Shown piece after piece: positions 17,594 to 25,631 of a stretch of DNA of 49,798 nt. Numbering within the stretch: the first letter of the stretch is position 1; the number at the start of each line of letters is the position of its first letter. The position numbers and the translations under genes were made by a program. The stretch is from Flavobacteriales bacterium (lineage in GTDB: Bacteria; Bacteroidota; Bacteroidia; Flavobacteriales_D; Sanyastnellaceae). The stretch spans positions 1-49,798 of the forward strand of contig JAGQVX010000008.1 of NCBI GenBank assembly GCA_020437755.1, given 5' to 3'. Below the pieces are notes generated by a model. The model was not told where the DNA came from. It worked only from the letters and a program-made list of their open reading frames with translations, and did no database searches.

Positions 17594-18622
17594 TCAATCG
17601 CGGGGATCGTAATACTTTAATATATGCTGACTGTTACTCTCCTCGAGTAATTGCTGCAAAGTTACTTCAGGATTTTTATTCATGTAGTCGCGTACAATTT
17701 GCCAACCCATCCACAGTCCCAAACGAGAGGGGGAGTCTTGCGGTACATTGCCCACACGCGTGAACGGACCGTCGGCAAACCACTTGTTGTTCTCGATCTG
17801 GTTGGATTGGAACATGACGTCCTGTCGGGCCATCTCCTTCCAAATGGAGGTTTCGCTCTCCTTACACCACGCCAACTCATTTGCTGAATAGCCAATTTTT
17901 AACGAATCAGCTACTTCAGGCATGCATGCGTCCAGGACAACCATCATCTTGCCGTACCAAATAAGCTCATTGATGAATTTTCCTTGTTGCATCAACCCCT
18001 GGTGTTTCACCATGATCCATCCCCTCATGGCGTCTGTTACCACATAGTCGGGACGCATTTTGGCGCGGAAATACCGCGGGAAATTCTCGGGAGGTAGTAG
18101 TTGCGTAATAGGGTGGTCGGGCCCAAGGAAAAATTCCAAACCTATTGCAAGTACGCTGTCGCTGGGTACTACAGCATAATTGAACCACCCATTCATGAAA
18201 ATAAGTTCGGGGCTGCGCTCTTCGGGAAAGTGAAAACGATAATGCCGAAAGGCATCTTCGAGTTGCGAGCGATAGTGATCGGTTTCATTATCATGCACGG
18301 CATCTATTGCTTGTTGCGTTTTAATCAGCAGAGAATCGGTATGCATGATGTCGCAAAAAGTCGCGAGGGTCGCCGAGTCAGCAGTTTCGCCCAATTGCAA
18401 GATGAATGTAAAGTAGGTGTCGGCGAATTCACCATACGACTGGAACACCTTTTGATATGCCGTGGGCTGATTTTTGGAACAAATTTCCAGGACGTCGTGA
18501 TCAAAACGGTGAGCATCAAGTGACAAATTCACTGCACTTACGTCAACATCCCAACGATTGGAATTGCAGGAGGATAAGAGAACAATGAACAATGTATATT
18601 GGAAAAAGCGCGTGCGCGACAT
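17594..18622 (-). CDS. gldB: Gliding motility lipoprotein GldB
   Basis: Lipoprotein of the GldB family, needed for gliding in Flavobacterium though not a structural part of the type IX secretion channel. A hydrophobic signal ends in the lipobox LLSSC, so the mature protein starts at Cys19. The remainder (about 320 residues) is soluble and belongs to a predicted metallopeptidase-like fold with unknown activity. Near its 3' end it contains a variant iterated element with a GCT/AGC stem. The gene lies directly upstream of gldC. Confidence 0.9.
   Translation of the reverse strand: MSRTRFFQYTLFIVLLSSCNSNRWDVDVSAVNLSLDAHRFDHDVLEICSKNQPTAYQKVFQSYGEFADTYFTFILQLGETADSATLATFCDIMHTDSLLIKTQQAIDAVHDNETDHYRSQLEDAFRHYRFHFPEERSPELIFMNGWFNYAVVPSDSVLAIGLEFFLGPDHPITQLLPPENFPRYFRAKMRPDYVVTDAMRGWIMVKHQGLMQQGKFINELIWYGKMMVVLDACMPEVADSLKIGYSANELAWCKESETSIWKEMARQDVMFQSNQIENNKWFADGPFTRVGNVPQDSPSRLGLWMGWQIVRDYMNKNPEVTLQQLLEESNSQHILKYYDPRD
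17879..17892 (+). repeat. Iterated element, covariant stem GCT/AGC
   Basis: ATTT, stem GCT, loop GAAT, stem AGC, inside gldB. Both stem strands differ from the main form but remain complementary. Confidence 0.55.
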
Positions 18623-18635
18623 GATATAAATTCTT

Positions 18636-18643
18636 TAGTTTTG
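18636..18643 (+). promoter_or_regulatory. Possible -7 element TAGTTTTG
   Basis: Matches TAnnTTTG 50 bases before the ATG of the PorT-family gene. No clear -33 TTG is found at the usual distance, so the site is tentative. Confidence 0.35.
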
Positions 18644-18692
18644 ACCTTTGTATAACGCCACAGATTGCGCGTTATGCAGGAATCGCAAGTTT

Positions 18693-19496
18693 ATGAAAAA
18701 GATAATTGTACTATGCATGGCAGTGGGGCTCACAGTGGGAGCTTTTGCCCAGGATTTCCAGAAAATCCGTTTTGGTGTCAATGTGAAACCCAACGTTTCG
18801 TGGTTTGTCCCCAAGGATAGCAACGCTCAAAGCGATGGCATACGGGTAAACTGGGGAGCCGGTGTTGTGGGTGATTTTCACTTTGCCGAACTGTATTCAT
18901 TCAGCACAGGAATTTCCATCGACAATCAGTCGGGGCGCATGACTCATACCGAGAAGGTTTTTAACGATGTGGATCAGGAATGGTCCATTGTTGAGTACAA
19001 GCGTCGCTACAGCATTCGTTATATTGAGATTCCCTTGTTGCTCAAATTGCAAACCAAGGAGATTGGATATATGACCTACTTCCTCAATGTAGGAATGGGG
19101 CTTGGTGCCAACTGGGCTGTGGTTGCCAATGGCGATCAGTATACCAAAAATATTTTCGGTAAGGATGATGATGGCAACAACTGCTGGTGCATTGCCAATG
19201 AGGATAAAGAGGATATAAAAGTTGATGTTCGCGACGACTTCACCTTGTTTCGATCTTCCATTATTGTGGGGGGCGGGGTAGAGTACAACATCAGCGGAGG
19301 TACATCGCTGGTTGTAGGTCTGCAGTACAACGGAGGTTTCAGCAACATTATGTCCAAGTCGGTGAATGCCGTTAAACTGGATACCGATAATAACAACGAG
19401 CCCATCATTCAAGGTACCAGTGTGGACGCTCCGCAGGTGACCAATCTTAAAGTGACCAACAACTCCATTGCCCTTACGGTTGGGGTTATGTTCTAA
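18693..19496 (+). CDS. PorT-family outer-membrane beta-barrel protein
   Basis: Exported protein of 267 residues with a clean signal peptide (MKKIIVLCMAVGLTVGAFAQ). It is followed by alternating polar/hydrophobic strands, conserved-looking turns and a final strand, as expected for an eight- to ten-stranded barrel of the OMP_b-brl/PorT-like type. Acidic, Asn-rich loops (for example around residues 150-170) would be extracellular. I start it at the ATG at 18693, since the preceding in-frame codons from a TTG give no signal peptide. The name PorT here means the broad family. Whether this is the true type IX secretion component PorT/SprT cannot be decided from the sequence. Confidence 0.75.
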   Translation: MKKIIVLCMAVGLTVGAFAQDFQKIRFGVNVKPNVSWFVPKDSNAQSDGIRVNWGAGVVGDFHFAELYSFSTGISIDNQSGRMTHTEKVFNDVDQEWSIVEYKRRYSIRYIEIPLLLKLQTKEIGYMTYFLNVGMGLGANWAVVANGDQYTKNIFGKDDDGNNCWCIANEDKEDIKVDVRDDFTLFRSSIIVGGGVEYNISGGTSLVVGLQYNGGFSNIMSKSVNAVKLDTDNNNEPIIQGTSVDAPQVTNLKVTNNSIALTVGVMF

Positions 19497-19505
19497 GTAT
19501 TTCGC

Positions 19506-20282
19506 ATGAAAGACAAGGCGGTGATCGATTATATCACCAACTGGCTCCAGTCCTATGCTGAATCTGCCAGGTGCAAGGGATTTGTCATTGGTGTTTCAGG
19601 AGGTATTGATAGCGCACTCACCAGCACGCTTTGTGCTCGTACAGGGTTGGAGTTGCTTTGTGTGGAAATGCCTATTCACCAGGAGGCCGGACAAGATGCC
19701 AGAGCTTCACGGCACATCGATTGGCTGTGTGAACGATTTCCGAATGTATATCGGCAACGTGTAGAGCTGTCTGCTACCTACGATGCTTTCCGAAATGCGA
19801 TTCCCGACGCAAGTGGTGATCGGCATGATCTGTCCCTTGTAAATACACGCGCCCGTTTACGAATGTCGACCTTATACTACTTTGCCGGCCTCAACAGTTA
19901 TCTGGTGGCGGGCACGGGTAATAAGGTGGAAGACTTCGGGGTGGGATTCTACACCAAATACGGTGATGGGGGCGTAGATTTGAGTCCTATTGCCGATCTT
20001 ATGAAAAGCGATGTGTACCGCCTGGCTGCTGAATTGGGTGTGATCACGGAAATTTTGGAAGCGGTACCCACCGACGGACTCTGGGGCGATGATCGCACGG
20101 ATGAGGATCAACTGGGCGCTTCCTATGATGAGTTGGAGTGGGCTATGGAGTTTGCAGGAGATGAAAGCAGTTTAAGCACAAGGCAAATGGAGGTTCTGTC
20201 CATTTACCGAAGGCTCAATCGCATCAACCAACATAAAATGGTCCCGATTCCGGTGTGTACTCTCCCGGACGACCTACGCTAG
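19506..20282 (+). CDS. nadE: Ammonia-dependent NAD synthetase
   Basis: Cytoplasmic enzyme converting nicotinate adenine dinucleotide to NAD with ATP and ammonia. The PP-loop SGGIDSA (residues 31-37) and the LVAGTGNKVEDFGVGFYTKYGDGG adenylate-binding region are intact. It is 258 residues and lacks the N-terminal glutaminase domain of larger NadE proteins, so it should depend on free ammonia. nadE next to gldB and gldC is a common arrangement in Flavobacteriales. Its last nine bases overlap the end of the convergent miaA. Confidence 0.95.
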   Translation: MKDKAVIDYITNWLQSYAESARCKGFVIGVSGGIDSALTSTLCARTGLELLCVEMPIHQEAGQDARASRHIDWLCERFPNVYRQRVELSATYDAFRNAIPDASGDRHDLSLVNTRARLRMSTLYYFAGLNSYLVAGTGNKVEDFGVGFYTKYGDGGVDLSPIADLMKSDVYRLAAELGVITEILEAVPTDGLWGDDRTDEDQLGASYDELEWAMEFAGDESSLSTRQMEVLSIYRRLNRINQHKMVPIPVCTLPDDLR

Positions 20283-21191
20283 TTGGGCTTTTTCTAGTGT
20301 CCAATTTACTTTAGTGTCCATGGGAAGTGTGCCGTCTACCCAGTGGATGTGCCATCCGCTCTTTTCGAGCTTGCGAAAGAAGGTCATTTGTCGTTTGGAG
20401 AATTGATGAATGGCTATTTCCAATCCTTCCTCCATTTCCTTGCGGGTTACTTCGCCAATAAGAAACTGGGTAATCCATCGATATTCCAGCCCGTACCACT
20501 TCAAGTTCTCTATCGGAATTCCTGAGTCAAGCAGTTGTTGCACTTCCTCGATCATTCCTTCGTCGAGCCGCTGTACAAGCCGTCTTGAAATGCGATCGCG
20601 CACGGTTTTCCGTTCCAAAGACACACCAAACACGGTATAAGCAATGTCCAGCGGTTTGCGCTCAGGCATGGGGTTGTTGCGCAGCCAAAGCTCAATCTCA
20701 ATCGCCCGAATTCTTCGTTTTCGCGTGGTGGCCTGTGAGAGTTCGTCAACCTGATAGCGAATAGATTCGTATCGTTTATTGATTTCATCGTCAGTGAGCG
20801 GTTCCAGTTCAGTGCGTAAGACATCGTTTCCCGGCACGGTAGAAAGTGCACTTCCTTCCACAATCGTCTGCAAGTACAATCCACTACCGCCACATACTAC
20901 CGGAATATGATTGCGGCTGAGAATACCCGGCAGGATCGCTTCATACTGCTTGTAGTAATTGTTAATGTCAAACTGCTCCCCGGCGTCGAGAATGTTGATC
21001 AGGTGGTAGGGTATCTGCGCGCCGGCTACTTCATACTCGTGAAGGTCTTTTCCCGTGCCCAAATCCATTCCACGATACACCTGACGTGAATCGGCGCTGA
21101 TGATTTCACCCTTCACCCGAAATGCTACATGAGCTGCCAGCTGGGTTTTTCCGGTGGCTGTGGGGCCAAGGATCATAATGCCCTTATTCAT
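20274..21191 (-). CDS. miaA: tRNA dimethylallyltransferase MiaA
   Basis: Transfers a dimethylallyl group to N6 of A37 in tRNAs reading UNN codons, the substrate step for MiaB, which is also encoded in this window (45816-47246). The P-loop GPTATGKT (residues 8-15), DSRQVYRGMDLGTGK and the CGGSGLYL motif are clear. The 305-residue length is normal. The gene overlaps the start of its upstream minus-strand neighbour by eight bases and the end of nadE by nine. Confidence 0.97.
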   Translation of the reverse strand: MNKGIMILGPTATGKTQLAAHVAFRVKGEIISADSRQVYRGMDLGTGKDLHEYEVAGAQIPYHLINILDAGEQFDINNYYKQYEAILPGILSRNHIPVVCGGSGLYLQTIVEGSALSTVPGNDVLRTELEPLTDDEINKRYESIRYQVDELSQATTRKRRIRAIEIELWLRNNPMPERKPLDIAYTVFGVSLERKTVRDRISRRLVQRLDEGMIEEVQQLLDSGIPIENLKWYGLEYRWITQFLIGEVTRKEMEEGLEIAIHQFSKRQMTFFRKLEKSGWHIHWVDGTLPMDTKVNWTLEKAQLA

Positions 21192-21945
21192 GAATGGTAA
21201 GGTTGAGTTTTAGACTTCCTTTTCCGGCCACAAGGGCAAATGGTGAATCTGCGGGTTGGTTTCGTTGCCGTTCCCAGTTGTTGAGATTCACAAATATATC
21301 GGGGGCAGGCAAATAGCCGGTCTCACGGAAACCCAATTTGGCGTATGCCTTGCCATCTCCCCAATCCAGATCCACATAAGTCATGATGTCCTGAAATTCC
21401 ATTTGCCGAATGGCGTGCTTTACCAATTTTGACAATCCACCCACAACGGTTGTTCCCGCTAAGTTACAGAATCGCACCATCTCCGAGGATTGATACACCG
21501 CTCCATCACGGTGGTAAGGACATGCACGTGAGAATCCGGCTACGGCAACAATTTGATCGTTTTTCCTCAGGCCGAAACGGTGCTTGACCTTGACTTTTTC
21601 AGACAAATGATTAGTCGCCAGGAACGCGTAAAACTTCTCCGCGTCCATTTCCACAACCTGGCACTCGCGCGCGTGAATGCGTTCACTTTTGCCCATTAAG
21701 GCCTTGATTCTGCTCGCTACCACCAGAGGATTACGATGCCACTGGTCTTCCCAAATTAGGTATTCACGATGAGCTGTGGGCTCATTGCTCAGTCGAATGT
21801 TGCTCCCCGAATTCAGCTTGATGAGCTTTACGTTTCCATCGAAACTGGTGCTTCGTATTTCAATGAACGTCCCTAGATCGTCCAACTGAAAATCCTCACT
21901 TAGAGCCTCGAAAACGTCATGAATGCCCGGAACAAACCCCATCAT
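21184..21945 (-). CDS. Protein with GNAT-like domain resembling homing-endonuclease tails
   Basis: No standard bacterial family name comes to mind for this 253-residue protein. The segment from about residue 90 to 225 resembles the GNAT-like domain found at the C-terminus of phage and intron Hef/GIY-YIG type homing endonucleases. In order it has an RI.AR.C.V..MD start, a FL..NHL motif, RFGLR...IVAV, a SSEMVRFCN..GTTVVGGLSKL core, and DLDWGDGKAYAKLGF.ETGY. No nuclease motif is visible here, so the domain is used on its own. It could be an acyltransferase or a nucleic-acid-binding module. It overlaps miaA by eight bases and follows the BNR gene by three, suggesting one operon. Confidence 0.6.
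   Translation of the reverse strand: MMGFVPGIHDVFEALSEDFQLDDLGTFIEIRSTSFDGNVKLIKLNSGSNIRLSNEPTAHREYLIWEDQWHRNPLVVASRIKALMGKSERIHARECQVVEMDAEKFYAFLATNHLSEKVKVKHRFGLRKNDQIVAVAGFSRACPYHRDGAVYQSSEMVRFCNLAGTTVVGGLSKLVKHAIRQMEFQDIMTYVDLDWGDGKAYAKLGFRETGYLPAPDIFVNLNNWERQRNQPADSPFALVAGKGSLKLNLTIHE
21225..21243 (-). repeat. 19-base identity, copy 2
   Basis: Identical to 8240-8258 in murD. Both genes read it in the same frame (PFALVA), although the proteins are unrelated. Confidence 0.4.
21336..21349 (+). repeat. Iterated ATTTGGCGTATGCC element
   Basis: Exact copy with the GTAT loop, antisense to its gene, which reads it as AYAKL. Confidence 0.75.
21401..21414 (+). repeat. Iterated element, covariant stem GCC/GGC
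   Basis: ATTT, stem GCC, loop GAAT, stem GGC. The two stem strands are swapped relative to the main form. The same 14 bases recur at 22192. Confidence 0.6.
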
Positions 21946-21948
21946 AGA

Positions 21949-24822
21949 TCACTCAATAATGAGTTGTGTTTCTTCTGTAATACCTTCGGCCGTAATGCGA
22001 ATGGTGTATGTGCCAGGGGGTAAGTAGTGCTTTCCATTGGCCTTGGCCACGGGCGGATTTTCCGATTGAGTCAGGGATTGCAGTTGGCCTCCTTCAAGGG
22101 TAAGGTCATAGGGAATATAGTTGATTCCTTTAGACAGCGAGTCGGCTTCCCATGCAGTAAGTACTACGCCCGAGTCGGAGAGTAATTCAACATTTGCCGA
22201 ATGGCCGGTTCTTGAAAAAAGCGGGATGTCAATGGAGGGCTCCCGAAAACCGAGCCACTTACTCCAACTGCCTTCGCCCCAAGATTCGCTATGAGAAATA
22301 GGTGAAATAGCATAGACGGCCAAATCGTCTTTTTCCACTGCCGCCCGCCGCAAATCTTCAACATTGGCAATGTAGATCGATCGCCCATGGGTGCCAATGA
22401 CCAGGTCGTTTTCGCGCTCCTGAATCACCAAATCATGAACGGCAACAGGAGGCAAGGTGGCATTGAAGTCCATGAAAGTAGCGCCCCGGTCGAGGCTTAC
22501 GTACAATCCACCATCCGTACCCACATATAATATGTCTGCATTCTCAGAATCCTCTTCAATCACGTTCACCGGATCAAGCGGGAGTTGCTGACCCAGTTTG
22601 TTCCAGGTCTTGCCCCGATCTTCGGATACATATATATAAGGTGTGAAGTCGTCATATCGATATCCGTTGAGTGTCACATACAGGCGATCCTTTTCATGTG
22701 TGGAAGCAACAATTCGTGAAACCCATAAAGAGTGGGGTAGCTTTCCGGTAATTTCAGTCCAGGTAACCCCAACATCGGTAGAAATGTGGATATGCCCATC
22801 GTCGGTACCACAATAGATCATCCCAAATTGAAGAGGTGATTCTTCAATGCAGGTTATGGTGCCATAGGGTACATCGCCGGGCTTCCCTCCTGATGTAAGG
22901 TCTTCGCTGAGTGTTTCCCATGTTTCGGCAGCATCCATAGAACGGTGAAACCGGTTGGAAGCCATGTACACGATATCATTGTTGTGAGGTGACAGCAATA
23001 CCGGGGTTTGCCAATTCCAACGAAGCGGACGCTCACCCAGTTCATGTGAAGGGTGGAAATAGCGATAATCGTCGCTGGCCAAATTAATGCGGTAATAGTG
23101 TCCGAATTGATAGCCGGTGTAGACGATGTTATTATCGCGGTTATCAATTTGAACCTTCATGCCATCGCCCCCCATGAGTTCCTGGTAAGGGTACCTGCCC
23201 GACTGGTACCAGCCGTAGCTGTGTTCGTAGGTTGAAGGGCCCTTCCAAACTCCATTGTCCTGCAGTCCTCCATAGATGTTGTACGGCTGCGCATTGTCTA
23301 CGTTGACGGTGTAAAACTGGCCTACCGCGGGAGAATTGCATTTGACGTATGTCGAGCCGTTGTCGTATGAAATGTTGATGCCACCATCATTACCTAAAAT
23401 CAGATGGCCCTCCCGGAGTGGATCAACCCATATACTGTGGTGATCGGCGTGAACATTGTCTTCGCTTATCGATGACCAGGTGGCGCCACCATCAGCGGAG
23501 GTAAGCACCGGCACACCGGCTATGTACAGACGGTTGGGGTCATTGGGATGTGATTCGATCAATCCGAAGTAGTATCCATACGAATACACCACGTCGTCAA
23601 GATTGTCTTCATGTGTGCGCGACCATTTGCCGGTAGATAGGTTGTACGCGTACACTTCGGCGCCAATCACCGGACGGTCGAACAGACTGGCGTTGGCATC
23701 GGTGAGGTATTCAAACAGGGAAGTGGGAGTGAGGTCACCATTTTCAATGTGTTCACGCACATAAGTGCTGTCATAGCGCTCGGGAAATCCATTGTTGTCG
23801 AGAAATTCCTGCAGGCGGACATTGCTCACTTCCCGGAATGCTTCGGGTGTCATGTTCTGAAAGTCTTGCTTTTTCAGTTTATCCGATTCATCGGGCTCTT
23901 CTTCTTTGAAGTTCTGGTTGTCCAGGATGGCATACAGGAACAATTGTCCATCTTGTGTAGCTACCGTTGTGCCAATGCGGCCTGTTTGTGCATCATGGGG
24001 AAAGCCGCTATTGTTGCACGTTATGCAGTTCCAGGTGGCGCCTCCATCGGTCGATTCGAAGATTTTGCTGCCTTCGCCACCCTCCCGGAAATCCCAGGCC
24101 CGTCGAGTGCGATCCCAAGTGGATGCAAAGAGGTGATCGGGATTCAAGGGATCGATTTCCAGGTCGATAACGCCTGCGTTTTCATGTTCGAAAAGCACGC
24201 GGCTCCACGTATTTCCTCCATCGGTGGATTTGTACACGCCACGTTCTGCATTGGGCGAATACAGGTGTCCCAACACACCCACCCAGATGGTATTCAGGTC
24301 TCCGGGGTGAACTTTGATTTCGCCGATGTGATGCGATTCTTCCAATCCACGATGGCTCCATGTGGTTCCCCAATCGTTGGAGTGGTACATTCCCGTTCCG
24401 GAATAACTCGATCGACTGCTGTTGTTCTCTCCCGTGCCAATCCAGATACTCCCGGTGCTCCAATCGGCATGAATCGCTCCGATGGTCAGCGTGATTTCAC
24501 TATCGAACAAGGGCTCAAAGGACGTCCCGTTGTTGCGTGTGATCCACAGTCCGCCCGAGGCATAGGCCACCAGGAAATGGGTTGGGTCTTCAGGATTCAC
24601 AGAGATGTCGACAACCCTGCCACTCATCACCGTCGGTCCTACCGATCGGAAGGGAATGCCGTTTATAAGCGACTGATCTTCAAGTGCTTCTCGCATTTCT
24701 GCGTTGTGTAGTCGGTTGGTTCCGGCCGTCGGTGCCGGCAATTGGCCTTTTTTCTGCGCATGCGTGGTCAAGGTCAGGCATACGCCAAATAGCAGGGCAG
24801 TCAATTCAAGAGTCTTGCGCAT
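21949..24822 (-). CDS. Secreted BNR/sortilin-like beta-propeller protein
   Basis: Large exported protein (957 residues) with a signal peptide at residues 1-22. Many BNR-type repeats of the form S-x-D-x-G-x-T-W recur through residues of about 60-780, as in VPS10/sortilin-like and exo-sialidase-like propellers. The final 100 residues look like a beta-sandwich (PPGTYTIRITAEG). No typical type IX sorting domain is seen at the end. Such proteins are widespread in Bacteroidota and are often annotated as glycosyl hydrolases without evidence, and catalytic residues cannot be assigned here. It lies between a MazG-type gene and the GNAT-like gene with gaps of one and three bases. Confidence 0.85.
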   Translation of the reverse strand: MRKTLELTALLFGVCLTLTTHAQKKGQLPAPTAGTNRLHNAEMREALEDQSLINGIPFRSVGPTVMSGRVVDISVNPEDPTHFLVAYASGGLWITRNNGTSFEPLFDSEITLTIGAIHADWSTGSIWIGTGENNSSRSSYSGTGMYHSNDWGTTWSHRGLEESHHIGEIKVHPGDLNTIWVGVLGHLYSPNAERGVYKSTDGGNTWSRVLFEHENAGVIDLEIDPLNPDHLFASTWDRTRRAWDFREGGEGSKIFESTDGGATWNCITCNNSGFPHDAQTGRIGTTVATQDGQLFLYAILDNQNFKEEEPDESDKLKKQDFQNMTPEAFREVSNVRLQEFLDNNGFPERYDSTYVREHIENGDLTPTSLFEYLTDANASLFDRPVIGAEVYAYNLSTGKWSRTHEDNLDDVVYSYGYYFGLIESHPNDPNRLYIAGVPVLTSADGGATWSSISEDNVHADHHSIWVDPLREGHLILGNDGGINISYDNGSTYVKCNSPAVGQFYTVNVDNAQPYNIYGGLQDNGVWKGPSTYEHSYGWYQSGRYPYQELMGGDGMKVQIDNRDNNIVYTGYQFGHYYRINLASDDYRYFHPSHELGERPLRWNWQTPVLLSPHNNDIVYMASNRFHRSMDAAETWETLSEDLTSGGKPGDVPYGTITCIEESPLQFGMIYCGTDDGHIHISTDVGVTWTEITGKLPHSLWVSRIVASTHEKDRLYVTLNGYRYDDFTPYIYVSEDRGKTWNKLGQQLPLDPVNVIEEDSENADILYVGTDGGLYVSLDRGATFMDFNATLPPVAVHDLVIQERENDLVIGTHGRSIYIANVEDLRRAAVEKDDLAVYAISPISHSESWGEGSWSKWLGFREPSIDIPLFSRTGHSANVELLSDSGVVLTAWEADSLSKGINYIPYDLTLEGGQLQSLTQSENPPVAKANGKHYLPPGTYTIRITAEGITEETQLIIE
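22192..22205 (+). repeat. Iterated element, covariant stem GCC/GGC
   Basis: Same 14 bases as 21401-21414, here inside the BNR gene. The two copies are 791 bases apart in different genes. Confidence 0.6.
24777..24790 (-). repeat. Iterated ATTTGGCGTATGCC element
   Basis: Exact copy in the signal-peptide region of the BNR gene, read as LFGVC, again a different frame. Confidence 0.75.
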
Positions 24823-24823
24823 A

Positions 24824-25150
24824 TCAATGCAGTTTTGGGTTGTTTTGGTGGCGTTGGTTATCGCGTTGGGTTTTCTTGTCCATGTTCTTCTGAAAGGCCG
24901 CGGTAAGGTCGATTCCTGTTTGATTGGCCAGACAAATCAGAACCCACAGAACGTCAGCCATTTCATCGCCGAGGTCTTTGTTTTTGTCGGATTCCTTCTC
25001 GCTTTGCTCCCCATATCGTCGTGCAATAATTCGGGCCAGTTCGCCTACTTCCTCGGTTAGGATGGCCATATTGGTAAGTTCGGAAAAATAGCGAACACCG
25101 TATTCCTTTATCCAGTCGTCAACAGTCTGTTGAGCATTTTGTAAGGTCAT
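24824..25150 (-). CDS. MazG-type nucleotide pyrophosphohydrolase
   Basis: Short all-alpha hydrolase (108 residues) of the MazG/dUTPase superfamily, which splits nucleoside triphosphates to monophosphates. The metal-binding signature EEVGELA (about residues 33-39) followed by LGDEMADVLW (about 60-69) is complete. Single-domain members of this size act as house-cleaning enzymes, and the substrate cannot be read from the sequence. The 3' end lies one base before the BNR gene start. The 5' end contains an AACAG-T-CTGTT dyad. Confidence 0.88.
   Translation of the reverse strand: MTLQNAQQTVDDWIKEYGVRYFSELTNMAILTEEVGELARIIARRYGEQSEKESDKNKDLGDEMADVLWVLICLANQTGIDLTAAFQKNMDKKTQRDNQRHQNNPKLH
25119..25133. 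repeat. Perfect dyad TCAACAG-T-CTGTTGA
   Basis: Seven-base arms around a single T, just inside the 5' end of the MazG-type gene. It shares the 11-base core AACAGTCTGTT with the intergenic dyad at 15690-15704. Confidence 0.4.
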
Positions 25151-25210
25151 TTCGTCGAATATTTACTTCGCAATCAAGCGATTGTCGTGGTTCTTTCGTA
25201 TTTTTATGAA

Positions 25211-25228
25211 GTCGGAAATTTGTCCGAC
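25211..25228. promoter_or_regulatory. Inverted repeat GTCGGA-N6-TCCGAC
   Basis: Perfect six-base arms with a 6-base spacer, upstream of a small secreted-protein gene and 61 bases from the divergent MazG-type start. It could be an operator or a leader hairpin. Confidence 0.45.
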
Positions 25229-25256
25229 AAGATACAACACCTTGGTGACCTTAACC

Positions 25257-25631
25257 GTGAACTCCTTGCGAATCTACAAGCAAGTAACTTTGCTATGTCT
25301 GCTGTTGGCTGGATGTTATGCCACCTCAGCTCAGGACCGCTGGTTCTTCCAGTGCGTCTCAGGCGATATTGTGTCGCAACAAGACGCTCTTCATGCCGAT
25401 TCTCTATTGCGCCTCAATGAAGGAGTTATTGTATCCCGCAGTGACTTTAATACCCACAACATTCTTGTGATTTGCAGTTCGGAAGAACTTTGTGATCAAG
25501 TGCCTGCTATGTTATCCGATTTAGGACTGAGTATAGCGTGTGTTCACCGAGGTAAGATGGGAGTTGATCGTATTGAACCTCTCGATCCAAGAATGTGTAA
25601 CGATCATCCCGTAGCGCCGAAAGAAGATTGA
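25257..25631 (+). CDS. Small secreted protein, function unknown
   Basis: Codes for roughly 124 residues. The start is uncertain: GTG at 25257 gives a good signal peptide (NSLRIYKQVTLLCLLLAGCYATSAQ), while GTG 25245 and ATG 25206 are alternatives that make the N-terminus less signal-like. The mature part (about 100 residues) has four cysteines, a FQCVSGDIVSQQDA start and no motif I recognise. It may relate to a domain that often precedes type IX cargo genes. Its stop overlaps the TTG start of the next gene (TTGA), so the two are likely cotranscribed and translationally coupled. Confidence 0.6.
   Translation: MNSLRIYKQVTLLCLLLAGCYATSAQDRWFFQCVSGDIVSQQDALHADSLLRLNEGVIVSRSDFNTHNILVICSSEELCDQVPAMLSDLGLSIACVHRGKMGVDRIEPLDPRMCNDHPVAPKED

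Noticed and set aside
23749..24711. A 320-codon open frame antisense to the BNR protein gene
   Set aside because: Long only because the sense gene avoids certain codons. The product is Cys/Phe/Gly-rich without motifs, and the sense protein is clearly real.
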